From assembly GCA_016719785.1 (NCBI GenBank), contig JADJYJ010000020.1, positions 81,982 to 145,981 of the forward strand: a DNA stretch of 64,000 nt. Reading direction: 5' to 3'. The first letter of the stretch is position 1. Each line of letters begins with the position of its first letter. Under the pieces are notes generated by a model. That model ran no database searches, was not told where the DNA came from, and was given only the letters and a program-made list of their open reading frames with translations. The DNA comes from Candidatus Amarolinea dominans. Its GTDB lineage: Bacteria > Chloroflexota > Anaerolineae > SSC4 > Amarolineaceae. The position numbers and the translations under genes were made by a program. Positions 10,401-18,288 of this stretch are shown here, piece after piece.

Positions 10401-11205
10401 TCTGCATCGCCTGCCGCGGACGAAAGCGGTACACTTGCACCGGCGCCATACGGGGGAGTTCAGCTCCGTGCCCGACCTGCGCGTGGACTACCTGGCCTTC
10501 GACACACGGCGGCCGCCCTTCGACGATGCGCGCGTGCGCCGGGCGTTCGTCCTGGCGACCGACCGCGCGCATCTGGCCGCGGCGCGCCTGTTCGGCTATG
10601 ATTCACCGGCGACGGGGGGCTTCATCCCGCCCAACCTGCCGGGGCATGCCGCGGACACGGCTCTGCCCTACGCGCCAGGGCAGGCGCAGCAGCTCCTGGC
10701 CGCGGCCGGCTATCCGGGCGGGCAGGGTCTGCCGCTGATCGAACTGTGGGGCGGTGAAAGTTCAAGCGTTTGGGCTTCGGTGAGCGAATACCTGGCGCAG
10801 CAGTGGCAGGAGGTCCTGGGCGTGCGCAGCCAGGTACGGAGCGTGGAAGCCGGGCAGGTGATCCGCTTCGCGGGCGTGGGAGGTCCGCATATCCTTTTCG
10901 TGGGCTGGCGCGCCGATTTTCCAGACCCGGACAACTTCCTGCGCCTGGCGCCCATCGGCTTGCAGACCGGCTGGCGCCATGCCGCGTACGATGACCTCGT
11001 TGCCAGGGCCAGGACCGAGCGCGACGCGGTCGAGCGCCTGCGCCTTTACCGGCAGGCCGAAACCATCCTCGCGACCGAAGCGCCCGTCCTGCCGCTCACC
11101 TACCATCGCTGGAGCGCGCTGGTCAAGCCGGCCGTCACCCGTTTCCCCATCTCGCCCATGCGGCGCTGGTTCCTGAAGGATGTCGTCGTTGCCCAGGGTG
11201 GGTGA
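7438..11205 (+). CDS. BTAD-ATPase-TPR regulator fused to a family 5 solute-binding domain
   Basis: A 1255-aa protein. Residues 1-240 are an OmpR-like plus bacterial transcriptional activator domain (AVDLYSGDLLP, RELNVDPHPRTQALY). An AAA-type ATPase starts near 265 (LVGRQAEW). Its Walker A reads GEAGVGTTR, with Thr at 298 where the invariant Lys is expected; Walker B (LLLLADDLHLGD) is near 405. A short TPR region follows. From about 778 to the end is an extracellular solute-binding protein family 5 domain (SBP_bac_5: YTFRLRRDVAWSDGAPVTAADF, DYLAFDTRRPPFDDARVRRA). No signal peptide or membrane segment is evident, so the binding domain is probably a cytoplasmic ligand sensor, as in SgrR-type regulators. 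The frame is intact. Confidence 0.82.
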   Translation: MNPAGALHIHLLGYFSLTCDAQPLTAFDQPRLQALTAFLVLRSGVPQERQQMACHFWPDTTDAQARSNLRTLLHRLRGALPDADRFLRFDQHHVEWRGDGPFHLDAADFEAALGAAHDSKALQAAVDLYSGDLLPTCYDEWIMRPRERLRQMFLQSLQRLAAAYEAGRQFDPALRCAERLLTADPVMEANHRRLMHLHLANNDRAAALHAYHRCAALLRRELNVDPHPRTQALYQRVLEQAAGDPDQDTAPLPSLSPLSTPRLVGRQAEWAQLLERWQAAAAGSPGLVLLSGEAGVGTTRLAEELVAWLWRRGRDVAVARCDPSVQPLPFAPVAAWLRSPCLQARLSALDDGRLAEIARLLPEVLTSRPGLTAPGPLLEAWQRRRFFEALAAPLLNPPRPLLLLADDLHLGDEQTLAWLHYLLSQAGRAPLLVLGTVRREEIQADHPLHDLRRRLQASGRWLELTLAPLNVHECGELAAQLAGRPLTPCEIRHLHHDSEGNPLFLVETVRAGSMTAPGAQPNPDPDPAGPLCPLCPLHIRQPLKVQAVLEQRLAQLSAAGRSLAQVAAVLGRQCTLDALRRVSGLDEAGLLTTLDELWRRGIVRQQGADGYDFSHDKLRAAAYTQLSAPQRRLLHRRAGQALQEAAPAPVNRAAQAAHHFEEAGEAAAAVTWWLQAGDEARSVAAVLEADACYRRAAALLHAQGNAAGAGQAMLRLGQTHHAAFDFSAASAAYATGFGLLAQQPAWSAVAAPHAALHLARLIPQTLDPAADDGRDAWLIDQLFCGLVAEGPDMTIVPDIAADWQVEAAGRVYTFRLRRDVAWSDGAPVTAADFAFAWRRALDPATAAPFARLLGDIAGAAALLAGETIQSDQLGVQVLDPFTLRVTLAEPVNSFLYVLAHRVAFAVPRHALAQHGRAWSAPAHLVSNGPFRLAAWQQGKALTLERNADYHAPATGRLAGNVGRVEVTLLTDWEEQAPLYEAGQLDVLALHRLPRTKAVHLHRRHTGEFSSVPDLRVDYLAFDTRRPPFDDARVRRAFVLATDRAHLAAARLFGYDSPATGGFIPPNLPGHAADTALPYAPGQAQQLLAAAGYPGGQGLPLIELWGGESSSVWASVSEYLAQQWQEVLGVRSQVRSVEAGQVIRFAGVGGPHILFVGWRADFPDPDNFLRLAPIGLQTGWRHAAYDDLVARARTERDAVERLRLYRQAETILATEAPVLPLTYHRWSALVKPAVTRFPISPMRRWFLKDVVVAQGG

Positions 11206-11234
11206 ATTGGGGCCGGGGTGGGCAGTCACCGATC

Positions 11235-11306
11235 ATGGTTGGGTGCGAACTCATGATTGGGTGCGAACTCATGATTGGGTGCGAACTCATGATTGGGTGC
11301 GAACTG
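11235..11306. repeat. Four tandem 18-bp repeats
   Basis: Four head-to-tail copies of ATGATTGGGTGCGAACTC; the first has a G for A change and the last ends in G. There are no spacers, so this is not a CRISPR. It sits 30 bp after the large regulator gene, in a 460-bp stretch (11206-11666) without a credible gene. Confidence 0.85.
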
Positions 11307-11322
11307 TCATTGGAATAGCTGC

Positions 11323-11606
11323 GTCCCGTAGGGACGTATTGACTTTAGCCGACGACGCACCGCCACATCCGTCGTCCCGTAGGGACGATTGAATGAGGCC
11401 ACGACCTAAGGTCACGTGTCCCTACGGGACTGGGTCTGCCTGGGGGCTAGGTCCGTTCCCTGGGCGCCGGGCGTTCGCCGTCGCATGCCGCGGGGACCGT
11501 CCCTTGGGACGGGCGGATCGTGCGATCCGTGCAGGTCACGTGTCCCTACGGGACACTGCGCGATCTGGCCGGATGGCGCGGCTAAGGTCACGTGTCCCTA
11601 CGGGAC
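11323..11606. repeat. Cluster of five GTCCC(TA/GT)-GGGAC palindromes
   Basis: The 13-bp hairpin GTCCCTACGGGAC or its complement GTCCCGTAGGGAC occurs at 11323, 11374, 11418, 11542 and 11594. The last three share a longer context (GGTCACGT before the hairpin; the last two are followed by ACACTGCGCGATC). This is a REP-like intergenic cluster located where the downstream minus-strand ATPase gene loses its 3' end. Confidence 0.8.
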
Positions 11607-11666
11607 ACTGCGCGATCACGCCTCGCGGACCCGGGCGTTCGCCGTCGCGATGCAAGAAAGCCATCA

Positions 11667-12806
11667 TCACCAGGCGCGGCGGATCAAGTTCGCCCCCGTC
11701 AGCCAGGTTGGCCGGAGAAATGGAAGAGAATCGGCGGCGCCGCCAGCAAGCACTCGCGGGATAATCTCCTGATAAATTGGATTGGCAATGACTAGACCCC
11801 GCTCAGGGTCGCGTGTAACCAGTCCCAAGTCAATGACAAAACGGCGGTCATCGCTGGACACATCGCCTAACGACTGACCGGCCAGCATCGGCTCGATGAT
11901 CTGGCGCATCCGCGGCTCGCGCAGCCGCTCGGCCAGGCTGTCCAGGTGGGTCTCCTGGCGCTGGATCAGGATTTCTTTGGCCTGCTCGATGTGATCGGCA
12001 GTGATGGGGTGGGTCGGTTCAGGCGCCAGCTCCTCGACCGCGACCTTGGCCAGGGCGTTGACCAGCCAGGGCTGGCCCTGGGTCAAGGTAAAGGCCAGTG
12101 CAGTCGCCTCTGCGGTGAAAATCTGGCCGGTGTCGCTCGTGTGCTGCGCGTAGAGCGCCGCCACTTCCTCCGCCGTAAAATTGCCCACCGTCAGCGAGCG
12201 GGTCTTGATGTTGAACGGGCTGGCGGTGTTGAGCCGTTCGCTGCCGCCGGCGGCCACCTTGTAATCGCGCACATCCCGCATGCCGATCAAGGCCACGGAC
12301 CAGGGGAAGCCGGCCGGGCGGTCCGCAAAGCCTGAGCGCAGTTGGCGCAGCACCGAGATCAGCGCGACATCCTGCAGCGCATCAATCTCATCCATGAAGA
12401 GCACCAGCGGTCGCGGGGCAACCTGCGCCCACTGCTGCAAAGCGGCGCGAATGCGCTGCCCCTCCGTTTCCATTGGCCAGGACGGCGGCTGCAGATCGGC
12501 CGGCAGGCGCACGCTGGCCGCATTGCGCCACTCAGCCAGGATTGCCAGCTCGGCCGCGCCCGGATCGGTGTTGAACGCCGCGCCGACCTCGACCGAGAGC
12601 AGCACCGCGACATAGCGGCCCGAAGCGGTCAGTTCACGCGCCAGCATCGTCATGGCCGTCGTCTTGCCGGTTTGCCGCGGGGCGTGGATGACGAAATAGG
12701 CCTGCTGCTCGATCAACGGCCGCGCGCCGGCCACGCGCGCCGCGGCGGGCAGCATGTAGTGGATATCGGGCTTGCACGGCCCGGCGGTGTTGAACCAATG
12801 CGGCAT
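11667..12806 (-). CDS. AAA_35-type ATPase, 3'-truncated
   Basis: Start chosen at MPHWFNTAGPCKPD, preceded by AGGAGG; the open frame runs upstream but that part lies inside the neighbouring gene. APRQTGKTT is Walker A and LVLFMDEIDAL is Walker B, followed by VALISVLRQLRSGF and IKTRSL, all shared with the gene at 1977. About 379 aa. Similarity stops after FLRPTWL, where the relative continues into a PD-(D/E)XK nuclease domain; here the frame runs into non-homologous sequence (TGANLIRRAW). The nuclease half has probably been lost by a rearrangement next to the palindrome cluster. It is likely co-transcribed with the nucleotidyltransferase, whose stop is 10 bp upstream. Confidence 0.75.
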   Translation of the reverse strand: MPHWFNTAGPCKPDIHYMLPAAARVAGARPLIEQQAYFVIHAPRQTGKTTAMTMLARELTASGRYVAVLLSVEVGAAFNTDPGAAELAILAEWRNAASVRLPADLQPPSWPMETEGQRIRAALQQWAQVAPRPLVLFMDEIDALQDVALISVLRQLRSGFADRPAGFPWSVALIGMRDVRDYKVAAGGSERLNTASPFNIKTRSLTVGNFTAEEVAALYAQHTSDTGQIFTAEATALAFTLTQGQPWLVNALAKVAVEELAPEPTHPITADHIEQAKEILIQRQETHLDSLAERLREPRMRQIIEPMLAGQSLGDVSSDDRRFVIDLGLVTRDPERGLVIANPIYQEIIPRVLAGGAADSLPFLRPTWLTGANLIRRAW

Positions 12807-12816
12807 CACGAACCTC

Positions 12817-13344
12817 CTACGCTGCGCCCGGATCGTCCATCTCGAGTTTGCCCAGGGCGATGAGGCTTTCGAGGTCTTCCAGGCCATCCGGGGCAAACTG
12901 GTGAAACAGGTCGCGCACCTGCGCCAGGGTGGCTGCGTCTGCCAGTCCGAGCATGTGGGTCAAATCGCCCAGGTCAATCGTCCGGCTGGCGTTGAACTTC
13001 ATCAGCGCCAGGTAGGGGAGTGGCAACACCGGCAGCCCTTGCGCGTCGCGGTTGCTCTGCGCAGCCTGCAGCGCCAGCGGCCACCAGGGTTCGGCTCCTG
13101 CGATGACAGCGACGGGGATTCCCTGCGGACTTTGCCAGCGCGTGCCGCCGATGCTCAGCGAGCCAAGCAGTGTGAAGCCGGCCGCGCGCAATTTGCGCGT
13201 CACCGCCTGGGTATCGCGGCTTTCGATGACAAGATCGAGATCGCGCGTGGATCGCTCCGGCATGTAGAGCCGCGTGGCGGCGGCGCCGGCCACAGCCCAC
13301 AAGATGGGGGCCAGCACAGGCGTCAGATCAGGCCATTGGGTCAT
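12817..13344 (-). CDS. Nucleotidyltransferase-fold protein (MNT/AbiEii-like)
   Basis: A 175-aa protein with WAVAGAAATRLYMPERSTRDLDLVI: a small-residue helix followed by (S/T)xDLDLV, the metal-binding D-x-D of polymerase-beta-like nucleotidyltransferases. Start chosen at MTQWPDL because GGAGG lies about 8 nt upstream; an in-frame ATG at 13461 would add 39 residues. The adjacent ATPase gene starts 10 bp after the stop. The pair resembles toxin-like nucleotidyltransferase modules, but function is inferred only from the fold. Confidence 0.65.
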   Translation of the reverse strand: MTQWPDLTPVLAPILWAVAGAAATRLYMPERSTRDLDLVIESRDTQAVTRKLRAAGFTLLGSLSIGGTRWQSPQGIPVAVIAGAEPWWPLALQAAQSNRDAQGLPVLPLPYLALMKFNASRTIDLGDLTHMLGLADAATLAQVRDLFHQFAPDGLEDLESLIALGKLEMDDPGAA

Positions 13345-13465
13345 GGTCGTTCTTTCCTCCAGGAAACTACGCGCGCTGCCGCTGCCAGGGCGCTGGCGCC
13401 GCCTGGCCATGTCAATGATCGTGCGTCGCGTCGGAATAGCGGATTCGATGGTTGTGGTCATGGGC

Positions 13466-13618
13466 TTATGACGCCGGGGGCAGTTCGTCGCCGGCGATTG
13501 GCGTCGCACTGCCGGCTTTCTCCAGAATCGCCAGAAAATCGGCGACTGGCGCCGCACTGGCAGCGTCCACGTCTGGCGACGCTTCGACTTCGACAACGAT
13601 ATCGGGTGCAGAAGCCAT
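13466..13618 (-). CDS. Small acidic hypothetical protein (50 aa)
   Basis: Starts MASAPDIVVEVEASPDVDA after AAGGAG and stops 4 nt before the alternative ATG (13461) of the nucleotidyltransferase frame, so it would be the first gene of that operon. It is Ala/Asp/Glu/Val-rich with one short helix (VADFLAILEKAG). No family recognised. It could be a small antitoxin-like partner; that is a guess from position. Confidence 0.4.
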   Translation of the reverse strand: MASAPDIVVEVEASPDVDAASAAPVADFLAILEKAGSATPIAGDELPPAS

Positions 13619-13750
13619 CTCATTACTCCTTCCCTGCGCAACGATCACAATCTGGCGCTGGATCGAATTTTAGCACAAGCTGGCCCGCCAAGCGAATTGC
13701 CCGCGCAATTCCAGGAATTCCATAATGTAGGCGTTGATCGGACCTGGATT

Positions 13751-13814
13751 GGAGGCTTCAGCCGGTTTCTTGGCCAGCAAAGCCGCAAACTGCACCGGCT
13801 AAAGCCTCGATTCC
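13751..13814. repeat. Interspersed inverted repeat (GCTTTAGCCGGT type), copy 1
   Basis: The left arm GGAGGCTTCAGCCGGT pairs with the right arm ACCGGCTAAAGCCTCGATTCC. The 20 bp at 13795-13814 match 62656-62675 exactly. It ends 6 bp before the G/C-only block begins. Confidence 0.65.
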
Positions 13815-13820
13815 GGTCAA

Positions 13821-14729
13821 GGCCCGGGGGGGCGCCTTCCCCGCCGGGGGCGGGGGGCCCGGGGGGGGGCCCCGCCGGGGGGCCGCCCCCCGGGGGGGGG
13901 CCCCCGGGGGGGCCCCCGCCCGCCCGCTCGCCCGGGGGGGGGGGGCCCCCCCGCGGTTTCGCGGGGGCGGGGGGGGGGCCCGCCGGGGGGGCCGCCGGGG
14001 CCCCCCGGGGGGGGGGGGGCCCCGGGCGGGGGGGCGCCGGGGGGGCGCGCCGCGCCCGGGGGGGGGCGGGGCGGCCGGCCGGGCGGGGGCGGGGGGGGGG
14101 GGGGGGGGCGGCCCCCCGGGGGGGGGGGGGGGGGGGCCCCGGCCGGCTTGGGGGGGGGGGGGGGGCCCGCCCGGGGGGGGGGGGGGCGGGGGGTCCCCGG
14201 CCCGGGGGGGGGGGGGGGCCGGGGGCGGGGGGCGCCGGGGGGGGGGGGGGGGGGGCGGGGCGCCCCCGCCGGGCCCCGGGGGGCGCCGGGCCGGGGGCCG
14301 CCGCCGCCCGCCGGGGGCCGCGGGCCCGGGCCCCCCGGGCGGGGGGGGCGGGGCGGGGGCCCCGCCCCCGCGGCCCCCCCCCCCCGGGGGGGGGGGGCCC
14401 GCGGGGGCCGCGCCCCCTTTCGCGGGGGGGGGCCCCGCCCCCCGCTTTCGGGCCGGGGGGGGGGGGGGCGGGCCCGGGGCCCCGCCGGGCCCCCCCGCCC
14501 CGCCCGCCGCGGGGGGGGCCGGGGGGGGCGGCGGCGGGGGCCCCCCCCCCCCCCGCTTTCCGCGGGGGGGGGGGGGGCCGGGGGGCCCCCCTTGCCGCGG
14601 GGGGGGGCCGCGGGGGGGGCGCCCCCGCCGCCGGGGCCCCCGGGGCGCCCGGGCGGGGCCCCCGGGCCCCCCCCCCGCCCCCCCCCCCCCCCCCCCCCCC
14701 CCCCCCGCGCCGGGCCCCCCGGGCCCCCC
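13821..14729. other. Extreme G/C-only block (no A, about 20 T in 909 bp)
   Basis: From 13821 to 14729 there is not a single A on the plus strand and only about 20 T, all in short words such as GCTTTC, CCCTTTCGCGG or CTTGCCGCGG. The rest is alternating runs of G and C, up to more than 20 identical bases. Open frames exist on both strands only because stop codons need A or T. The flanks share GCGCAATTCCAGG (13703 and 14743) and GGAATTCC (13714 and 14734). This is more likely a base-calling or assembly artefact over a damaged repeat than biology; no gene is supported here. Confidence 0.8.
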
Positions 14730-14786
14730 ATTTGGAATTCCTGCGCAATTCCAGGTACAGGGCCCATCCAACCACAAAAAACACAC

Positions 14787-14836
14787 CTGTGAAATCTTTC
14801 CTGAAACGCTTTTGAAGCGGTCGCTGTGCTATACTG
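14787..14836 (+). promoter_or_regulatory. Shared upstream regulatory element, copy 1
   Basis: 50 bp that recur with 47/50 identity at 18289-18338, each time upstream of surface-protein genes. It contains the dyad CGCTTTTGAAGCG, inside GAAACGCTTT, reminiscent of a LacI-family half-site pair (AA-N-CG-N-TT). It ends in a -10-like TATACT at 14830-14835. No -35 with standard spacing is visible, so regulator-dependent transcription is possible. The next gene starts at 14947. Confidence 0.5.
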
Positions 14837-14901
14837 TAAGCGGGAATAGATTTCACTCCTCCGCCTACGGGGGCAGGCGCAATTCGTGCCCGCTTGCAGT
14901 A
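14832..14901. repeat. Palindromic element with TACTGTAAGCGGG termini, copy 1
   Basis: TACTGTAAGCGGG at 14832 is the inverted complement (one mismatch) of CCCGCTTGCAGTA at 14889-14901; the element is 70 bp long. The same termini bound a 163-bp palindrome at 19986-20148. No coding capacity; a MITE-like or REP-like element. It overlaps the -10-like box of the upstream regulatory element. Confidence 0.65.
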
Positions 14902-14946
14902 CATAGTGGGCTGGAAGTCGAGATGCAGAAACGAGGAAGATGAGCG

Positions 14947-17442
14947 ATGAAGAGCTACTGGCGAGGTGTGACCTGGGCGAGTCGCCTGATGGTCGTGGTG
15001 GCGCTGCTGCTGGCTGGCCGGCTGGCGGGGGCGGTCAACGCGGGGCGGCCCGCGGAGAGCGGTTCAACGACGGCCGGCGCGGCGGCCATGCACCCCTGGC
15101 TCGGCCCAACCGCCGGCGCCTGGGATGCCGGGTTTCAGTTCCCCGGCGTGGACGGGGATGTGTCGGCCCTGGTGCAGGACGCGAATGGTAATATCTACCT
15201 CGGCGGTCATTTCACGCACGTGGGCAGTCAGCCCATCAGCAATGTGGCGAAATGGAACAGCGCCACCGCGACCTGGTCGGCCGTCGGCAGCATCGGCGGT
15301 GTGCGCGACCTGGCGCTGGCTGCGAACGGCCATCTCTACGCGGTGGGGGACATGCTGGGCTTCGCGGCCATGTGGAACGGCAGCGTCTGGACGATCCTGG
15401 GCGCGGGGCTGTGGGGCACGGCCTACGCGGTCGCCATTGACCCGGCCAGCGGCGATGTCTACGTCGGCGGCTGTTTCCTGACCGATGGCACGGGCGCCGT
15501 CACCCTCAACAACCTCGCCCGCTGGGACGGCTCGACCCTGTCGGCCGTGGGCAACGGCGCCAACGGCTGCGTCTATGCCCTGGCCATTGACCCGGTGACC
15601 AGTGTGCTCTACGTGGGCGGCGATTTCACCACGCCGGGGGATCGTGTCGCCAAGTGGAGCGGTTTCAGTTGGGGACCGCTGGGCGCGGGCTTCAACGGCT
15701 CGGTGCGCAGCCTGCTGTGGCAGGGCAACACGCTCTACGCCGGCGGCGCCTTCACCACCAACGGTTGGAACACCGTCACGCTCAACTATGTGGCCCGCTG
15801 GAACGGCACAGCCTGGGGCGCGCTGGGCGTCGGCTTCAACTCCTGGGTCTACAGCCTGACCGCGGACGCGGGCGGCAACGTGTACGCGGGCGGCATCTTC
15901 ACCCAGGACAGCACCAACAACGTCACCTTCAACCGTATTGCCAAGTGGAATGGCGCCGCGTGGTCAGCCCTGGGCAGCGGCGCGAGCGAAGCCATTCGTG
16001 ACCTGCTCGTGCAGAACGGCGATCTCTACGCGGGCGGTTTCTCTGGCCGCGGCATTTTCCAGCGCTGGCGTAGCGGCAGTTGGACCGACCTGACGCCGAG
16101 CCAGGGCAACGGCGTAGAGGCGGCGGTTCAAGCCATGCTGCTGGACGGGAGCGGCAACCTGTTCGTCGGCGGCCGCTTTTTCAACGCCGGCTTGCAGACC
16201 GTGCGCCACATCGCCAAATGGAACGGCTCAGCCTGGTCGCCCCTGGGTAGCGGGCTGAGCGACGCGGTTTACGCGCTGGCGCGTGACGCCGCGGGCAACC
16301 TCTACGCCGGCTTTGGGTCTGCCTCGCAGGGTTATGTCGCCAAATGGAACGGCTCAGCGTGGTCGTACCTGGGCAACGGCCTGAACGGGCAGATCAACGC
16401 GCTGGCTGTGGATGGCAGCAACAACGTCTACGTGGCCGGCGCGTTTGGCAGCCCTGGCGGCGGCGGTCCCCTGGAGATTGCCCGTTGGAACGGCTCTGCC
16501 TGGGTGTCGGTGGGCGGCGGTCTCTACGGCCAGAGCGGCGTCAGGGCGCTGGCCGTGGATAGCAGCGGTAATCTCTACGCCGGCGGCGATTTCCTGGTTG
16601 ATGGCACCTTCAGCACGCCCCTGTCCAACATCGCGCGCTGGAACGGTACTGCCTGGTCATCCGTGGGCGCAGGACTCAACGCGCCGGTCAACGCCCTGCA
16701 GCTCGGCAGCAACGGCGTGCTCTACGCCGGCGGCCAGTTCACCGCTGAGGCTGGCGGGGGGACGGGTCTCGATCATGTGGCGGCCTGGAACGGCTCGACC
16801 TGGGCGCCCCTGGGCAGCGGCACGAACGATGCTGTGACGGCCCTGGCCCTGGACGGCGCCGGACGCCTGGTGGCCGGCGGCCGCTTCACCACGGCCGGCG
16901 GGGTCAGCGCCAACCGCATTGCGCGTTGGGATGGCTCGTCCTGGGCGGCCCTGGGCAGCGGCCTGGATAACAGTGTCCTCACCCTGGCCGCAGATGGGAA
17001 CACCGCCGTCTTTGCGGGCGGCTCGTTCACCGCGGCCGGGGATGTGGCGGCCTCGCACATCGCCCGCTGGATCAACGTGGCGCCGACCGCGACGGCCACT
17101 GCGACGCCGACGCGCACGCGCACGCCGACCGTCACCGCCACGCGCACGCCAACCCCCAGCGCCACGCCCACGTCCACGCCAACCGGCACGGCGACGCCCT
17201 CGCCAACCCCCAGCGCCACCCCCAGCCCTACAGTCACGCCCACGCCGAGCGCCACGCCCAGCGCCACGCCGACCCCCATGCCGAGCGCCACCGCGACGCC
17301 CTCGCTGACCCCCATCGCCACGGCCACGCTCACGCCGAGCGCGACCCCCAGCGCCACGGCCACGCTCACGCTCACGCTCACCCCGACGTCAACCCCGACC
17401 GCAACGCCATGGTCCGTATTCGTGCCCATCATCCGGCGTTGA
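14947..17442 (+). CDS. Exported beta-propeller repeat protein with Thr/Pro stalk
   Basis: An 831-aa protein. Residues 1-32 form a signal peptide (WASRLMVVVALLLAGRLAGA). Then come about 13 repeats of roughly 50 aa built on LYAGGxF...NxxxxIAKWNGSAWSxLGxG, a propeller-type repeat found in secreted Chloroflexota and Bacteroidota proteins. Residues of about 713-820 are an almost pure Thr/Pro/Ala/Ser stalk, and the chain ends in VFVPIIRR. Such a stalk with a hydrophobic Pro-containing tail and terminal Arg residues recurs in Chloroflexota exported proteins and may be a sorting signal. GAGGAAGA precedes the ATG. Likely cell-surface; ligand unknown. Confidence 0.75.
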   Translation: MKSYWRGVTWASRLMVVVALLLAGRLAGAVNAGRPAESGSTTAGAAAMHPWLGPTAGAWDAGFQFPGVDGDVSALVQDANGNIYLGGHFTHVGSQPISNVAKWNSATATWSAVGSIGGVRDLALAANGHLYAVGDMLGFAAMWNGSVWTILGAGLWGTAYAVAIDPASGDVYVGGCFLTDGTGAVTLNNLARWDGSTLSAVGNGANGCVYALAIDPVTSVLYVGGDFTTPGDRVAKWSGFSWGPLGAGFNGSVRSLLWQGNTLYAGGAFTTNGWNTVTLNYVARWNGTAWGALGVGFNSWVYSLTADAGGNVYAGGIFTQDSTNNVTFNRIAKWNGAAWSALGSGASEAIRDLLVQNGDLYAGGFSGRGIFQRWRSGSWTDLTPSQGNGVEAAVQAMLLDGSGNLFVGGRFFNAGLQTVRHIAKWNGSAWSPLGSGLSDAVYALARDAAGNLYAGFGSASQGYVAKWNGSAWSYLGNGLNGQINALAVDGSNNVYVAGAFGSPGGGGPLEIARWNGSAWVSVGGGLYGQSGVRALAVDSSGNLYAGGDFLVDGTFSTPLSNIARWNGTAWSSVGAGLNAPVNALQLGSNGVLYAGGQFTAEAGGGTGLDHVAAWNGSTWAPLGSGTNDAVTALALDGAGRLVAGGRFTTAGGVSANRIARWDGSSWAALGSGLDNSVLTLAADGNTAVFAGGSFTAAGDVAASHIARWINVAPTATATATPTRTRTPTVTATRTPTPSATPTSTPTGTATPSPTPSATPSPTVTPTPSATPSATPTPMPSATATPSLTPIATATLTPSATPSATATLTLTLTPTSTPTATPWSVFVPIIRR

Positions 17443-17485
17443 ACGGCGGTGTGTTTCCTTGCTCGACAGCGTCACCAGCTCCCTG

Positions 17486-18133
17486 TCAGCTCACCCACGC
17501 GGTCAGGTCTTGATCAACCTGAGATAAATCCAGGAGGCGCATTCCGAGCGCGCGCCAGTTCTTGCCGCCTGGTGGGGAGTCGGCTATTTCCTGGGCGAAG
17601 GCGTGGCTGGCGGCGGTCCAGCCGTCACGCGCAAAGCCCAGGTAATAGACCTGCCACTGTCCCTGACTGGGTGTAACCTCCGCCGTTTTGTCAACGACCG
17701 CAGTCAAGACGCTGCGCCCAACGGGTTCAAGACCCCATTTGCACTCGCCAAGCACCAATAACTTCTCCATCGAATTGATGCCCACCACATCCACCTGTGC
17801 TCCACGCGTCCAGGCGCTGCCGACCTGATCTACCACAAAAGGCAATGTGTCATTCGCACTGGCGCGTAAGAGCCATTCCCGGCAGATCTCTTCCCAGGTG
17901 TTGGCGCCGATGAAGTCGCGTAGATGACGCTTGATCTCCGCCAATGACTGCTCCTGGACCCCCAGGGCCAACTGGGTTTGACGGTTGGCGAGAAAACGAT
18001 AGTAGAAGCGCAAATAGGGGTCGGTGATGTGATAGCGCCCCAGGCGTGAGCGCTCGACCTGCGTCACTGGCGCACGACGTTCCACAAAGCCGGCTTCTTG
18101 CAGAATACTCAGATATTGGGAGTCGAGTTCATC
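17486..18133 (-). pseudogene. 5'-truncated ATPase of the DUF234 family (C-terminal half)
   Basis: The frame begins with DSQYLSILQEAGFVERRAPVT, the end of the winged helix that follows the ATPase in archaeal-type ATPase_2/DUF234 proteins. It continues with YHITDPYLRFYYRFL and a DUF234 nuclease-like domain (VDVVGINSMEKLLVLGECKW). The whole P-loop part is missing and the first usable codon is the GTG at 18085. A near-complete relative lies at 30570-31982. It ends close to the stop codon of the propeller gene on the other strand. Confidence 0.7.
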
Positions 18134-18204
18134 TGTAATATACCTGTTCGTTATGATAATTGACCCGTATAATACAGATAATCCGTTCGCCTGTCAATGG
18201 CACG

Positions 18205-18271
18205 CTCTCCCCTTCTCCCCTTCTCCCCTTCTCCTCTTCTCCCCCTCTCCGCCTCTCCCCTCTGCGCAAAC
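18205..18271. repeat. Polypyrimidine tract (CTCCCCTTCT repeats)
   Basis: About 65 bp of C and T only on the plus strand, with three tandem TTCTCCCC units, in the 235-bp intergenic region between divergent genes. It could form triplex or slipped structures. No gene. Confidence 0.7.
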
Positions 18272-18288
18272 CTGTGACATGGAACACT

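Noticed and set aside
7675..10572. 965-codon open frame on the minus strand
   Set aside because: Antisense shadow of the BTAD-ATPase-binding-domain gene; Arg/Gly/Gln-rich with no domain, typical of the opposite strand of GC-rich genes.
11235..11306. Possible CRISPR array
   Set aside because: The 18-bp units are directly adjacent without spacers.
11393..11772. Short plus-strand frames over the palindrome cluster
   Set aside because: Their residues (KVTCPYGT...) are simply the repeated palindrome translated.
13645..14904. Long Gly/Pro/Ala/Arg frames on both strands
   Set aside because: They exist only because the G/C-only block contains almost no stop codons; no credible start, ribosome site or domain.
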